A DNA stretch of 64,000 nucleotides from Pectobacterium polonicum (lineage in GTDB: Bacteria; Pseudomonadota; Gammaproteobacteria; Enterobacterales; Enterobacteriaceae). The first letter of the stretch is position 1. Each line of letters starts with the position of its first letter. Where the stretch lies: assembly GCF_005497185.1 (NCBI RefSeq), contig NZ_RJTN01000006.1:102754-166753 (forward strand). Direction: 5' to 3'. This document shows positions 9,320 to 19,736 of this stretch, piece by piece. Below the pieces are notes generated by a model. That model was given only the letters and a program-made list of their open reading frames with translations, searched no databases and was not told where the DNA came from. The translations under genes were made by a program, and so were the position numbers.

Positions 9320-9508
9320 CCGCCTGCTCCGGTAGCCGTCGGATTCACATCAGTCATTATCGGCGTGGAGCCGCGACACGGTTCTCTGCGAGATTGTTCC
9401 CTGTGACATCACCTCATCAGATAAGGTACTATTCCCGCCAAACATACCGCCGCTATGGCGTGCCGGAAAGCGTAACCATCGCGCCGCGATGTGAGGGAAG
9501 TGAGATAA

Positions 9509-11779
9509 ATGAGTGAAATGGCTCATGACGGCGCAGAAAGCCTTGCGCTGCGCACGTTTACCGAAAATGCATATCTGAATTATTCCATGTACGTCATCAT
9601 GGACAGGGCATTGCCGTTCATTGGCGATGGCCTGAAACCTGTGCAGCGTCGCATTGTGTATGCGATGTCCGAGCTGGGACTGAATTCCAGCGCCAAATTT
9701 AAAAAATCCGCCCGTACCGTGGGTGACGTGCTGGGTAAATACCACCCGCACGGCGACAGCGCCTGTTATGAAGCGATGGTGCTGATGGCGCAGCCGTTCT
9801 CTTACCGCTATCCGCTGGTGGATGGTCAGGGAAACTGGGGGGCACCGGACGATCCGAAATCGTTCGCCGCCATGCGTTATACCGAATCGCGGTTGTCCAA
9901 ATACGCGGAAGTGCTGCTGTCAGAGTTAGGGCAGGGCACGGTCGATTACACCCCGAATTTTGATGGCACGATGCAAGAGCCGAAGATGCTGCCTGCGCGT
10001 CTGCCTAATATTCTGCTGAACGGCACCACCGGGATCGCCGTCGGGATGGCAACGGATATTCCGCCGCACAACGTGCGTGAAGTCGCTGCGGCAGCCGTCA
10101 TGCTGCTGGAAAACCCGAAGGCTTCGCTGGACGATTTGCTCCAGCATGTTCAGGGGCCAGATTTCCCGACGGAAGCCGAAATCATTACGCCACGCGATGA
10201 AGTGCGCAAACTCTACCAGAATGGCCGTGGTTCAGTGCGTATGCGTGCGGTCTGGAAGAAAGAAGACGGCGATGTCGTCATTACCGCACTGCCACATCAG
10301 GTTTCCGGCGCCAAAGTGCTGGAGCAGATCGCCAGCCAGATGCGTGCGAAGAAGCTGCCGATGGTGGAAGACCTGCGCGATGAATCCGATCACGAGAATC
10401 CAACTCGTTTGGTGCTGGTGCCACGCTCGAACCGTATCGATATGGACCAGGTGATGAACCACCTGTTCGCCACGACCGATCTGGAAAAGAGTTATCGCGT
10501 TAACATGAACATGATCGGTCTGGATGGTCGTCCTAGCGTGAAAGGGCTGGTCGAGATCCTGAGCGAATGGCTGGTCTTCCGTCGTGACACCGTGTGCCGC
10601 CGTCTGAACTACCGTCTGGAAAAAGTGCTCAAGCGCCTGCATATCCTTGAAGGCTTGCTGATTGCGTTCCTGAACATTGATGAAGTGATTCATATCATCC
10701 GCACGGAAGACGAGCCGAAGCCCGTTCTGATGCGCCAGTTCAGCCTGAGTGAAACACAGGCTGAAGCGATCCTGGAGCTGAAATTACGTCACTTGGCCAA
10801 GCTGGAAGAGATGAAAATCCGCGGTGAGCAGGATGATTTGGCAAAAGAGCGCGATCAGCTTCAAGCGCTGCTGGCATCCGATCGTAAGCTCAGCAATCTG
10901 ATTAAGAAAGAGATTCAGGCGGATGCGCAAGCCTACGGTGACGATCGTCGTTCGCCGCTGCATGAGCGCAGTGAATCAAAAGCGATGAGCGAGCACGACT
11001 TTGTGCCGTCAGAACCCGTTACCATTGTGCTATCGGAAATGGGCTGGGTGCGCAGTGCCAAAGGACATGACATCGATCCTACTGGGCTGAGCTATAAAGC
11101 GGGCGACAGCTTCCGCGCCGTGGCGAAAGGCAAGAGCAATCAACCCGTGGTGTTTATTGACTCCACTGGCCGTAGCTACGCGCTGGACCCGATCACGCTG
11201 CCTTCTGCACGCGGTCAGGGCGAGCCGCTAACGGGCAAACTTACGCCGCCGCCGGGCGCGACGATTGAACAGGTGCTGATGGCCGCAGACGATCAGCCGT
11301 TGCTGATGGCGTCGGACGCGGGCTATGGATTTGTCTGTACCTTCAACGATCTGGTCGCACGTAACCGCGCAGGTAAAGCGATTATTACGCTGCCGGATAA
11401 TGCGAAGGCGCTGACACCGATCGAGATCAAAGGCGACGATAACCTGCTGATGGCGATCACCGCCGCAGGCAGAATGCTGCTGTTCCCTGTCTCTGATTTG
11501 CCACAGTTGTCGAAAGGGAAGGGCAACAAGATTGTGTCCATCTCTTCTGCTGATTTTGCGGAAGGCAAAGACCGCCTGACCTGGCTGTATCTGCTGCCAC
11601 CACAGGCTTCCGTCACGCTGTATTTCGGTAAGCGTAAGCTGTTGCTGCGTCCAAACGAGCTTCAGAAGTATCAGGGCGAGCGTGGACGGAAAGGTACGTT
11701 ACTGCGTGGGCTGCAACGCATCGATCGGATTGAGGTGGATGCGCCGCCGCAGGCTGATACTGGCAGCAGCGAAGAATAA
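9509..11779 (+). CDS. parC: DNA topoisomerase IV subunit A
   Basis: 756 residues, very similar throughout to E. coli ParC. It forms the ParC2ParE2 enzyme that decatenates daughter chromosomes. The winged-helix/breakage-reunion domain contains '[15 protein letters not shown]', with Ser84 and Glu88 matching quinolone-determining Ser80 and Glu84 of E. coli in their susceptible forms. The catalytic tyrosine is in 'MRYTESRLS' (~Tyr124). The C-terminal beta-pinwheel covers roughly residues 500-740. The N-terminus is four residues longer than in E. coli. parE is not in the window. A hairpin terminator follows. Confidence 0.97.
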   Translation: MSEMAHDGAESLALRTFTENAYLNYSMYVIMDRALPFIGDGLKPVQRRIVYAMSELGLNSSAKFKKSARTVGDVLGKYHPHGDSACYEAMVLMAQPFSYRYPLVDGQGNWGAPDDPKSFAAMRYTESRLSKYAEVLLSELGQGTVDYTPNFDGTMQEPKMLPARLPNILLNGTTGIAVGMATDIPPHNVREVAAAAVMLLENPKASLDDLLQHVQGPDFPTEAEIITPRDEVRKLYQNGRGSVRMRAVWKKEDGDVVITALPHQVSGAKVLEQIASQMRAKKLPMVEDLRDESDHENPTRLVLVPRSNRIDMDQVMNHLFATTDLEKSYRVNMNMIGLDGRPSVKGLVEILSEWLVFRRDTVCRRLNYRLEKVLKRLHILEGLLIAFLNIDEVIHIIRTEDEPKPVLMRQFSLSETQAEAILELKLRHLAKLEEMKIRGEQDDLAKERDQLQALLASDRKLSNLIKKEIQADAQAYGDDRRSPLHERSESKAMSEHDFVPSEPVTIVLSEMGWVRSAKGHDIDPTGLSYKAGDSFRAVAKGKSNQPVVFIDSTGRSYALDPITLPSARGQGEPLTGKLTPPPGATIEQVLMAADDQPLLMASDAGYGFVCTFNDLVARNRAGKAIITLPDNAKALTPIEIKGDDNLLMAITAAGRMLLFPVSDLPQLSKGKGNKIVSISSADFAEGKDRLTWLYLLPPQASVTLYFGKRKLLLRPNELQKYQGERGRKGTLLRGLQRIDRIEVDAPPQADTGSSEE

Positions 11780-11805
11780 CGCCTCCCTATTGTCATTGTG
11801 CATGT

Positions 11806-11832
11806 AGAAAGGCGGTGTTTACCGCCTTTCTT
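11806..11832 (+). terminator. Terminator after parC
   Basis: Stem AGAAAGGCGGT / ACCGCCTTTCT with a 4-nt GTTT loop. The run of T is short (TTTCTTTGG), so strength is uncertain. Confidence 0.6.
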
Positions 11833-11927
11833 TGGTTTCCGGTTGCTATCCCGCAGCAAATTGAATCACCGTGTGTTTTCGCGCGGAATCGCTATACTAG
11901 CGGCGGCTGTTGGCTAATGAGGTTGCT

Positions 11928-12665
11928 ATGTTATCCATTTTGCGTTTTTTTGTTGTTGTCATATTTTCGATCTTGATCTGTATTTTTGGCTTGTTTTACT
12001 GTCTGTTCAGCCCTCGAAATCCCCGTCATGTGGCAACTTTCGGTCGTCTTTTTGGCCGTTTGTCCGTCGTGTTTGGCCTGAAAGTAGAAATGCGGATACC
12101 GGAAGAAGCGGCGCATTATGGCAATTGCATCTATATCGCGAATCATCAGAATAATTACGATATGGTGACGGTTTCCAGCGCGGTTCAGCCTCGTACCGTT
12201 ACCGTCGGTAAAAAAAGTCTGCTGTGGATTCCGTTCTTCGGACCGCTGTACTGGTTGACGGGTAATTTGCTGATTGATCGTGAAAATCGCGCCAAAGCGC
12301 ATGGCACCATCGCTCAGGTCGTGAAGCATATTAAAGAGCGTAATACCTCTATCTGGATGTTCCCTGAAGGGACACGCAGCCGTGGACGTGGCTTGATGCC
12401 ATTCAAGACCGGTGCCTTTCATGCCGCGATTAGCGCAGAAGTGCCGATTGTGCCGATTTGTGTTTCTACCACCAGCAATAAGGTGAAACTGAACCGCTGG
12501 AATAACGGCCTCGTTATCGTAGAAATGTTGCCACCGATTGATACCCGTGCGTACACCAAAGATCAGGTCCGTGAACTGGCGACACATTGCCATGATGTGA
12601 TGGCGGCCAAGATTGCGGCGCTGGATGCGGAAGTGGCGGCGCGCGAAGCCGCAAATAAAAAATAA
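11928..12665 (+). CDS. plsC: 1-acyl-sn-glycerol-3-phosphate acyltransferase
   Basis: 245 residues from the ATG at 11928, preceded by GAGG. It transfers an acyl chain from acyl-ACP or acyl-CoA to the sn-2 position of lysophosphatidate, giving phosphatidate at the inner membrane. An N-terminal hydrophobic anchor (residues ~2-25) is followed by the acyltransferase motifs: 'NHQNNYD' (the NHx4D catalytic box), 'LLIDREN', 'FPEGTRSRG' and 'VPIVPIC'. The parC-plsC-ftsP order is the same as in E. coli. Confidence 0.95.
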   Translation: MLSILRFFVVVIFSILICIFGLFYCLFSPRNPRHVATFGRLFGRLSVVFGLKVEMRIPEEAAHYGNCIYIANHQNNYDMVTVSSAVQPRTVTVGKKSLLWIPFFGPLYWLTGNLLIDRENRAKAHGTIAQVVKHIKERNTSIWMFPEGTRSRGRGLMPFKTGAFHAAISAEVPIVPICVSTTSNKVKLNRWNNGLVIVEMLPPIDTRAYTKDQVRELATHCHDVMAAKIAALDAEVAAREAANKK

Positions 12666-12764
12666 CTTTCCCCTCGGGTTACGCGATTATTTCTTCCGAT
12701 TGTCTATTCAAGAACGAATCGGAAGTTAAACTTTGCTTACGGTTAATGGATTTACGGAGTCATT

Positions 12765-14180
12765 ATGTCACTCAGCCGACGTCAGTTTATTCAGGCATCG
12801 GGCCTTGCGTTATGTGCGGGTATGACGCCACTAGCAGCGAAAGCTAGTGGGAATCCCACCGCATTGCCGATACCGCCATTACTGGAGTCGCGCCGAGGCC
12901 AGCCTCTTTTTCTGACGATGCAGCGTGCTCATTGGGCATTTTCTGGCGATCGTAAGACGTCCATTTGGGGAATTAACGGCCGTTATTTAGGGCCGACGGT
13001 GCGAGTCTATGACGGCGATGACGTTAAGCTGATCTACAGCAACCGTCTGAATGAGCCTGTCGCGATGACGATTGGCGGGTTGCAGGTGCCAGGGCCGCTG
13101 ATGGGTGGTGCTGCCCGCATTATTTCTCCAGGAACCGACTGGTCACCGGTATTGCCCGTTCGTCAGCCAGCGGCGACCTGCTGGTATCATGCGAATACGC
13201 CGAATCGCATGGCACCCCATATTTATAATGGATTGGCAGGGCTGTGGCTGGTGGAAGACAGCACCAGCAAATCTTTGCCGCTACCTAATCACTACGGTGT
13301 CGATGATTTCCCATTGATTATTCAGGATAAACGACTGGATAACTTTGGTGTCCCTCTCTACAACCCGCCTTCTAACGGTGGGTTCGTCGGTGACTCGCTG
13401 TTAGTTAATGGCGTGCAAAACCCCTTTGTTGAAGTTTCTCGCGGCTGGGTTCGCCTGAGATTGTTGAACGCGTCGAACTCCCGGCGTTACGTAATGCGGC
13501 TCAGTGATGGCCGAGCGATGCATGTGATCGCCAGCGATCAAGGGCTATTACCGGCACCAATGGCGGTGAACCAACTGTCGCTCGCGCCTGGAGAACGACG
13601 CGAAATACTGGTCGATATGTCGCAAGGCGAAGAGGTCACGCTGACGGCAGGTGAGTCGGCTGGGATTATGGATCGCCTGCGCGGCTTGTTCGAGCCTTCC
13701 AGCATCCTGATTTCTACCCAAATTGTTACGCTTAAACCGACGGGGCTGTTGCCATTAGTCACGGACAACCTGCCGATGCGTTTGCTGGCCGACAACATCA
13801 TTGAAGGCAGCATCAGCCGCACGCGTGAGTTCCGTCTGGGTGACAGTCTGCCTGGTATCAACGGTGCGATGTGGGACATGACGCGTGCTGATGTGCAAAC
13901 TCAGCTTGGCCGCTGTGAACGCTGGATTATCCACGCCGATACGCCGCAGGCATTCCATATTCAGGGCGTTAAGTTTCTGGTGCGCAGCGCGAATGGTCGC
14001 CCACCCGCGGTGGAAGACAGCGGCTGGAAAGATACGGTATGGGTGGATAACGATGTCGAACTGCTGGTGTATTTCATGCAGCCTTCCTCAATGGCGTTCC
14101 CTTTCCTCTATTACAGCCAGACGCTGGAATTGGCCGATCGCGGCTCGACGGGACAGCTTATCGTACAGACGGCGATGTGA
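12765..14180 (+). CDS. ftsP: Cell division protein FtsP (SufI), Tat-exported cupredoxin-fold protein
   Basis: 471 residues. The N-terminal 'SRRQFIQASGLAL' is a twin-arginine signal peptide. Three cupredoxin domains of the multicopper-oxidase fold follow, with 'CWYHANTPNRMAPHIYNGLAGLW' in domain 1, but the copper-ligand set is degenerate, as expected for SufI/FtsP, which is a non-enzymatic septum-stabilising protein in the periplasm. An inverted repeat (12690-12722, CTTCCGATT / AATCGGAAG) lies between plsC and this gene. Confidence 0.92.
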   Translation: MSLSRRQFIQASGLALCAGMTPLAAKASGNPTALPIPPLLESRRGQPLFLTMQRAHWAFSGDRKTSIWGINGRYLGPTVRVYDGDDVKLIYSNRLNEPVAMTIGGLQVPGPLMGGAARIISPGTDWSPVLPVRQPAATCWYHANTPNRMAPHIYNGLAGLWLVEDSTSKSLPLPNHYGVDDFPLIIQDKRLDNFGVPLYNPPSNGGFVGDSLLVNGVQNPFVEVSRGWVRLRLLNASNSRRYVMRLSDGRAMHVIASDQGLLPAPMAVNQLSLAPGERREILVDMSQGEEVTLTAGESAGIMDRLRGLFEPSSILISTQIVTLKPTGLLPLVTDNLPMRLLADNIIEGSISRTREFRLGDSLPGINGAMWDMTRADVQTQLGRCERWIIHADTPQAFHIQGVKFLVRSANGRPPAVEDSGWKDTVWVDNDVELLVYFMQPSSMAFPFLYYSQTLELADRGSTGQLIVQTAM

Positions 14181-14497
14181 GTTTCTATTCTGCCAACAAT
14201 CCTTCGCCGTTACGGACGTAACGGCACTATCTCCCGCCCTCGTTTGTTTCTTAATGTGATCCACTTCTATTCAGACACAGCAAAATTAAAGATACGGACC
14301 TGTGCGGACGATACCTTATAGAGTGATGTCGCTCTGCACTAAGGGAATATTTCGGATACTGGGTTTAATGAGTCATAAAAATATTTTTTATTACAACAAA
14401 TTCAGAATCAGAGTATTTCGTGGCGTCCTGGAATCAGGTTCACTTCTGTTTTAACTCATACGTAGCCAGAATGCTGCGTTATTGAAAAGGCCGTACT
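14181..14497. other. Intergenic region between ftsP and GntR regulator
   Basis: Contains a perfect 8-bp hairpin GCCGTTAC / GTAACGGC at 14206-14225 shortly after ftsP, without a T tract, and an AT-rich stretch near 14375-14405 likely to hold the promoter of the downstream regulator. No gene seen. Confidence 0.5.
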
Positions 14498-15235
14498 ATG
14501 CGGGAATTACTGCTTTGGGTCAGGGATCAGCTTGCTGTGGCGTCGTCGGCACCCCGCTATATGCAGCTTGCGTCGTTGCTTGAATCAGAAATCGGCCGCC
14601 GGAAGACGTTATCAGGCCAGTTCTTACCTGCGGAAAGATTGATTGCGCAACAGTTGGGATTATCGAGAGTAACGGTTTCCCGATCTTTGTCGTTACTGGA
14701 AGAGAAGGGGCTGATTGTTCGCCAGCAGGGGGTTGGGACTCGCGTTGCCCAACGGCTTAATTATGCGTTGAGTACTGAAGACGAAGGGTTCACCGCACTG
14801 GTCCTGAAACAAGGCGGTGTTGCCGGCAGCCTCTGGCTGGAGAAGGTAATACAGGTTCCACCTGCTACTGTTGCTGCAAAAATGTCTCAGCCGGAAGAGG
14901 AAGCCGTCACCTACCTGCGACGCGTCCGGCTCAGCAATGGCGAACCTGTCTCGCTGGAAACGACCTGGATACCGCAAAAATTCCTACCCAACCCGGAAGC
15001 GCTTGAGCAGTCCCTCTATCAATATTGGGTGGCGCGTGGGATCACACCGGATAAAAAACGCTATCGTTTTAAAGCAATGTCCTGTGCAGAAGAGATTGCC
15101 GAACGCCTTGGTATCGTAGCGGGGGCACCCGTGCTGTATTGCCAACTGCATGTTTACAACGAACAGGGTGAACTGCTGGAATACAGCGAGGCACATTGCC
15201 GTAGCGATGTGTATGAGATTCAGTTTGCTGATTAA
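14498..15235 (+). CDS. GntR-family transcriptional regulator, HutC/UTRA subfamily
   Basis: 245 residues. N-terminal winged HTH ('FLPAERLIAQQLGLSRVTVS' and 'LIVRQQGVGTRVA', residues ~45-85) plus a C-terminal UTRA ligand domain ('VTYLRRVRLSNGEPVSLETT' to 'EYSEAHCRSDVYEIQ'). Regulators of this type sense small metabolites such as sugar phosphates or phosphonates (family knowledge). No obvious target operon is adjacent: ftsP lies upstream and dkgA converges from the other side, so it may act in trans. Its effector cannot be read from the sequence. Confidence 0.85.
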   Translation: MRELLLWVRDQLAVASSAPRYMQLASLLESEIGRRKTLSGQFLPAERLIAQQLGLSRVTVSRSLSLLEEKGLIVRQQGVGTRVAQRLNYALSTEDEGFTALVLKQGGVAGSLWLEKVIQVPPATVAAKMSQPEEEAVTYLRRVRLSNGEPVSLETTWIPQKFLPNPEALEQSLYQYWVARGITPDKKRYRFKAMSCAEEIAERLGIVAGAPVLYCQLHVYNEQGELLEYSEAHCRSDVYEIQFAD

Positions 15236-15267
15236 AGAAAAAATGCCAGCAGGGGGAATGCTGGCAT
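15236..15267 (-). terminator. Terminator of dkgA
   Basis: Minus strand: stem ATGCCAGCA (15251-15243 complement) with TGCTGGCAT and a 7-nt loop, followed by TTTTTTCTTT. It lies just past the dkgA stop codon, between the convergent dkgA and gntR-type genes. Confidence 0.75.
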
Positions 15268-15277
15268 CAAAGGCGGG

Positions 15278-16105
15278 TTAGTCGTTTCTCGGTTCGTCAG
15301 GATCTGAACCCAGGCGTTTTCCGCTGTCCAGCTTGGCAATTTCACCCAGCTCGTCTTTATCCAGACGGAAATCGAACACCTCGAAGTTTTCCTTGATACG
15401 TGCAGGTGTCACTGATTTAGGGATCACCACCAACCCGCTGTCCAGATGCCAGCGGATCACGATCTGTGCCGGTGTTTTCCCGTATTTCATCGCCAGTTTG
15501 CGGATAATCGGGTGATCAAAGACCCCTTCGCCACCCTGCGCCAGCGGGCTCCAGGATTCAGTCTGAATATGGTGTGTGGCATTCCAGGCGTGGAGCTGTT
15601 TTTGCTGAAGAAGCGGGTGCAGTTCGACCTGATCGATGACAGGCAAGACGCCCGTTTCTTCTTTTAACCGCTGTAAGTGGTGGATATGGAAATTACTGAC
15701 GCCGATACTTTTCGCCAGACCTTGTTCCTGAAGCTTGATGAGCCCGCGCCAGGCATCTACAAAGGTATTCTGTTGCGGTAATGGCCAGTGAATCAGGTAG
15801 AGATCGACGTAGTCTAACCGAAGCTTCCGCAGACTCTCTTCCAGCGCCTGTTGGGGATCGGTGTGATCGCCATTCCAGAGTTTGGTGGTGATGAACACCT
15901 CTTCACGCGGTAGATTTGCGGAACTCAGCGCCTGACCGACCGCTTCCTCGTTCTTATAAATCGCGGCGGTATCGATCGCTCGATAACCGATGGACAAGGC
16001 TTCAGTCACGGCGATCACCGTGTCCTCACTGCTTGCTCGCCAGACCCCAAGGCCCAACTGGGGCATGATATTGCCGTCCGCCAGCTTAACTTTCGGTTGC
16101 GTCAT
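15278..16105 (-). CDS. dkgA: 2,5-diketo-D-gluconate reductase A / methylglyoxal reductase
   Basis: 275 residues, collinear with E. coli DkgA (YqhE). An NADPH-dependent aldo-keto reductase. Catalytic tetrad regions: 'IDTAAIYKNEEAVG' (Asp, Tyr), 'ITTKLWNGD' (Lys) and 'LYLIHWPLP' (His). 'VIPKSVTPARIKENF' is the cofactor 2'-phosphate-binding region. It reduces small aldehydes and diketogluconate. In E. coli it follows yqhD directly in one operon; here ~520 bp holding two repeat elements separates them, so it probably has its own promoter. Confidence 0.95.
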   Translation of the reverse strand: MTQPKVKLADGNIMPQLGLGVWRASSEDTVIAVTEALSIGYRAIDTAAIYKNEEAVGQALSSANLPREEVFITTKLWNGDHTDPQQALEESLRKLRLDYVDLYLIHWPLPQQNTFVDAWRGLIKLQEQGLAKSIGVSNFHIHHLQRLKEETGVLPVIDQVELHPLLQQKQLHAWNATHHIQTESWSPLAQGGEGVFDHPIIRKLAMKYGKTPAQIVIRWHLDSGLVVIPKSVTPARIKENFEVFDFRLDKDELGEIAKLDSGKRLGSDPDEPRND

Positions 16106-16268
16106 CTCATTCTCCTTTTATATCCGTTAATCCATAAACGTATCATAGGGTTAACTGGATGGGCGACCTGTTCATATCACGGACATAGCGGAACGTGATC
16201 CCTAGCAGGAACAGGCATATGATTTCATTCTAGTAGAAAAATGCATCAGTTATACGTTGCCTGATGAT

Positions 16269-16416
16269 AAAGGGAGCCGATTGACTTAATGCCGATCGTT
16301 TAAGCATCGAGATACACGGGGCGACCACAGGGGTGAGGCGTCCCTGCGGGAACCTCCCCTTGTGTTTCCCCTGATAACGGGCTTAAGTGACCAATATTAG
16401 CCGAGCGGCTCCCTTT
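16269..16416. repeat. Unclassified nested palindromic element (~150 bp)
   Basis: Imperfect inverted repeat: outer arms AAAGGGAGCCG / CGGCTCCCTTT, a middle pair around GACTTAA / TTAAGTGACC, and a GC-rich centre (AGGGGTGAGGCGTCC ... GGGAACCTCCCCT). It looks like a mobile or regulatory intergenic repeat. I cannot name its family. Confidence 0.55.
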
Positions 16417-16436
16417 AACAGACACAGCATTGAGGG

Positions 16437-16566
<130 letters not shown>

Positions 16567-16623
16567 ATATGGTTAAACGATAGCGTTTTCTCCTGTCACT
16601 CGAAGGATTGGGATTAGAGGGGC

Positions 16624-17787
16624 TTAACGCGCTGCCTCATAAATCTTCTGGCTTTCTTCCAGCGTGATGTCACGATGCTCGCCTAGGGCAGTCAGGCCGT
16701 GCTCGCTGAGTTTGGCGACCAGCGTTGGAATGGCGCTGCCATCCAACTGATAGTCCGACATGCGGGTCGGCACGCCCATTTTCTCGAAGAAGTCACGTGT
16801 GGCGGCAATCGCGCCGTCGATGCGCTGATCTTCGCTACCGTCACGCAGGTTCCAGACGCGCTCGGCGTATTGCAGCAGTTTGTCGCGCTTCTGGGCTTTT
16901 CTTGCCGTCAGCATGGCGGGGAGGACGATAGCCAGCGTCTGGGCATGGTCAAGACCGTGCAGCGCCGTTAATTCGTGTCCCAGCATGTGGGTTGACCAGT
17001 CCTGCGGCACGCCTGCGCCAATCAGGCCGTTCAACGCCATGGTGGCGCTCCACATCACATTGGCTCTGACCTTGTAGTTTTCCGGTTCAGCCAGCGCGCG
17101 CGGACCTTCTTCAACCAGCGTCAGCAGCAACCCTTCCGCAAAACGATCCTGTACTTTGGCATCGACGGAATACGTCAGGTACTGCTCAACGGTGTGAACG
17201 AAGGCATCGACCACACCGTTCGCGATCTGGCGAGCGGGCAGGGTGTAGGTCACAACCGGGTCGAGCACCGCAAAAAGCGGCTGCGTGTGGCGTGAGCGGA
17301 AAGCGAGCTTATCGTTGGTTGATTTACGGGTGATGACCGCGCCGTTGTTGGATTCAGAACCGGTCGCAGGCAGGGTGAGCACGGCTGCCAGTGCGACGCC
17401 GCGATCGATTTCCGCGCCACCCGTTTGCAGAATATGCCACGGGTCTTGCGCCGCCTGATAGTCTGCGGCAGCCGCGATAAATTTCGTGCCATCGACGACA
17501 GAACCTCCGCCAACCGCCAGCAGGAAATCAATCTTCTCTGCACGAACGACCTCGACGGCTTTCATCAGCGTTTCATAAGTCGGGTTCGGTTCAATGCCGG
17601 AAAATTCGCGTACGTTGCGGCCTTCTAAGGCGCGATAGACCTGATCCAGCACGCCGTTGTGCTTCACGCTGCCGCCGCCGTAGGTGATGAGGATGCGAGC
17701 ATCGGCAGGAATCTCTTTGCCTAATTCAGCAATCTGGCCTTCGCCAAACAGAATCTTGGTCGGGGTGTGGAGTGTGAAATTTAGCAT
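16624..17787 (-). CDS. yqhD: NADPH-dependent aldehyde reductase / iron-type alcohol dehydrogenase
   Basis: 387 residues, collinear with E. coli YqhD. 'ITYGGGSVKHNG' and 'LAVGGGSVVDGTKF' are the nucleotide-binding glycine loops. 'NGVVDAFVHTVEQY' and 'THMLGHELTALHGLDHAQ' supply the Asp and three His metal ligands of group III alcohol dehydrogenases. It detoxifies short aldehydes and lipid-peroxidation products. It begins 3 bp after the nitroreductase stop codon, so the two are cotranscribed, and it is expected to be activated by YqhC encoded divergently. Confidence 0.96.
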   Translation of the reverse strand: MLNFTLHTPTKILFGEGQIAELGKEIPADARILITYGGGSVKHNGVLDQVYRALEGRNVREFSGIEPNPTYETLMKAVEVVRAEKIDFLLAVGGGSVVDGTKFIAAAADYQAAQDPWHILQTGGAEIDRGVALAAVLTLPATGSESNNGAVITRKSTNDKLAFRSRHTQPLFAVLDPVVTYTLPARQIANGVVDAFVHTVEQYLTYSVDAKVQDRFAEGLLLTLVEEGPRALAEPENYKVRANVMWSATMALNGLIGAGVPQDWSTHMLGHELTALHGLDHAQTLAIVLPAMLTARKAQKRDKLLQYAERVWNLRDGSEDQRIDGAIAATRDFFEKMGVPTRMSDYQLDGSAIPTLVAKLSEHGLTALGEHRDITLEESQKIYEAAR

Positions 17788-17790
17788 AGG

Positions 17791-18531
17791 TTATTTCTCC
17801 AGTTTAAAGCCCTGTTGAAGGATTGCGGGTAAGACTTTCGGGAAGTAGATGTGTTGGTAGTAGCTGGCGGTGTTATCCCCCCAGTTATCGCCGTCTGCGC
17901 GGCCGGTTTGCTGCCAGTGTGTCACCAGCGTTTGGTTATATTGCTCAATCGCCGCAGGCAGAACGTCCTGATGATAGCTTTCATCATGGCGGAATGAATT
18001 CAGTGGCAGGCGCGGCTTCTGATGCGCCGGGGTGTCCACATAGCCGATAGCGACGCCTGCAACAGGGAACGTCAGTTCAGGAAGCTCCAGAAAGTCGATC
18101 ATTGCCTGTGGTTCGCGACGAATACCGCCAATCGGGACGATACCCAGCCCAAATGAGCGGGCGGCGGCCATCAGCGTGCCAAGCGCGATGCCGACATCGG
18201 TTGTACCTGCGATCAGGCTTTCTATACTTTCATGCGCGTGTTGCTGCTTTCCGCTCATGGCAATCCCGACCTGCGTTTTGTGCATATCTAGCACTACGGT
18301 AATAAATACGGGAGCTTTGGCAATCCACGACTGGCCGCCAGCCAATTCGGCAATGCGTGCTTTGCGTTTCGGGTCGCGGGTGACGATGAGCGAGACCTGC
18401 TGAGAGTTTACGGATGTCGGTGCCAGATGGGCAGACTGAATAATGGCATCCAGCACGTCATCGGGAATCGCTTCATCAAGGTAGCTACGTTCACTGCGGT
18501 GTGAGGTGAACAGCTCAATCATTTTATTCAT
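17791..18531 (-). CDS. NADPH-dependent nitroreductase, NfsA family
   Basis: 246 residues from the ATG at 18531 ('MNKMIELFTSHRSERSYLDE'). 'TSHRSERSYLDEAIPDDVLD' is the FMN-phosphate-binding start of the nitroreductase fold; 'APTSVNSQQVSLIVTRD' and 'GLGIVPIGGIRREPQAM' match the NfsA/Frp branch. It reduces nitroaromatics or quinones by two electrons with FMN and NADPH. It is inserted between yqhC and yqhD, which are direct neighbours in E. coli, so it is probably a YqhC target used in electrophile stress. The longer reading to 18600 has no ribosome site. Confidence 0.87.
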   Translation of the reverse strand: MNKMIELFTSHRSERSYLDEAIPDDVLDAIIQSAHLAPTSVNSQQVSLIVTRDPKRKARIAELAGGQSWIAKAPVFITVVLDMHKTQVGIAMSGKQQHAHESIESLIAGTTDVGIALGTLMAAARSFGLGIVPIGGIRREPQAMIDFLELPELTFPVAGVAIGYVDTPAHQKPRLPLNSFRHDESYHQDVLPAAIEQYNQTLVTHWQQTGRADGDNWGDNTASYYQHIYFPKVLPAILQQGFKLEK

Positions 18532-18741
18532 GTCTTTTCCCGTGGGATGAGGGGATGGCGGTATGCTCAATATTGTCATCAACCCACGTAAGACGTTCAA
18601 TGCACATTTCTGTTTGGTTATTGCCTATTTCTCCAGAATGCAGGAGAAAAGGGTGATAATAATTCGCAGGTATGTCATTTTGTTTCTTCTGTCAGGAGAG
18701 AGGCTTCGGGCAGGAAAAAATAACGGTAGTGAGATAACACT

Positions 18742-19707
18742 ATGTTGATTGAAGACCAAGGCGTGTTGACGAAAGGCCAATGCGATCGGCTTGTTCAGCA
18801 ACCCACCGCGCGGCAACGCATCGTGCAACAGGCCATACGCTGTTCAGCCAAAAGCTGGGCCACGCCTTCTCTCGTGCCCCAGGTCAGAATTCTGTATACG
18901 GAACAGCATCATCCGCGTGTGCCGGTGATGTATGAACCGACGATTGTCATCATTTTTCAGGGGAAAAAGATTGGCTATCTGGGCGGAAAAACCTTCCAGT
19001 ATGACCCGGAAAATTACCTGTTGATGACCGTGCCGCTGCCGTTCGAATGTGAAACGATAGCCAGCGTTGAGAACCCGCTGGTGGGGATGGCGATCCGCAT
19101 CGATATCCAAATGCTTCAGGATTTGCTGATCGACATCGGTGATGATGACAGCGCGATCCGCCCCTGTTCCTGCACGTGTGGAGTGAATAGCGCACCGCTG
19201 ACCGATGAGATTCTGTGTGCCGTTGAGCGACTGCTGGATGTGATGAATAACCCGCGTGATGCTCGTGTTCTGGGCCCGACGATTGTGCGCGAGATTATCT
19301 ACCATATGCTCTGTGGCGAAAGTGGTTCGGCATTGCAGGCGTTGGTGAATCGGCACACGCACTTCAGCCAGATCACTAAAGCGCTGCGACGCATTGAGAA
19401 TCACTACGCCGATAGTCTGAGTGTGGAACAGCTGGCCGCCGAGGTGAACATGAGCGTCTCTGCGTTTCATCATAACTTCAAGGCGGTCACCAACACATCG
19501 CCGTTGCAATACCTGAAATCCTACCGCTTGCATAAAGCGCGGGTGATGATGCTCAACGATGGCCTGAGAGCGGGCGTTGCAGCCGCTCGCGTCGGGTATG
19601 AGAGTGCGTCGCAGTTTAGCCGGGAATTTAAACGCTACTTTGGCGCGACGCCGGGTGATGAAGTGGCAAGATTAAAGGCCAGTAATATGGTGGTTGAGGA
19701 AAGCTGA
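18742..19707 (+). CDS. yqhC: AraC-family activator of aldehyde-stress genes
   Basis: 321 residues, AraC N-terminal ligand domain ('[19 protein letters not shown]') plus a C-terminal double HTH ('[19 protein letters not shown]' and '[21 protein letters not shown]'). It is divergent from the nitroreductase-yqhD pair, as YqhC is from yqhD in E. coli, where it activates yqhD-dkgA in response to glyoxal and related aldehydes. A cysteine-containing segment ('[14 protein letters not shown]', residues ~138-151) may be a redox or electrophile sensor (inference). Confidence 0.88.
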   Translation: MLIEDQGVLTKGQCDRLVQQPTARQRIVQQAIRCSAKSWATPSLVPQVRILYTEQHHPRVPVMYEPTIVIIFQGKKIGYLGGKTFQYDPENYLLMTVPLPFECETIASVENPLVGMAIRIDIQMLQDLLIDIGDDDSAIRPCSCTCGVNSAPLTDEILCAVERLLDVMNNPRDARVLGPTIVREIIYHMLCGESGSALQALVNRHTHFSQITKALRRIENHYADSLSVEQLAAEVNMSVSAFHHNFKAVTNTSPLQYLKSYRLHKARVMMLNDGLRAGVAAARVGYESASQFSREFKRYFGATPGDEVARLKASNMVVEES

Positions 19708-19736
19708 ATACAGCAATAAATCGCACGGTTGCCCGA

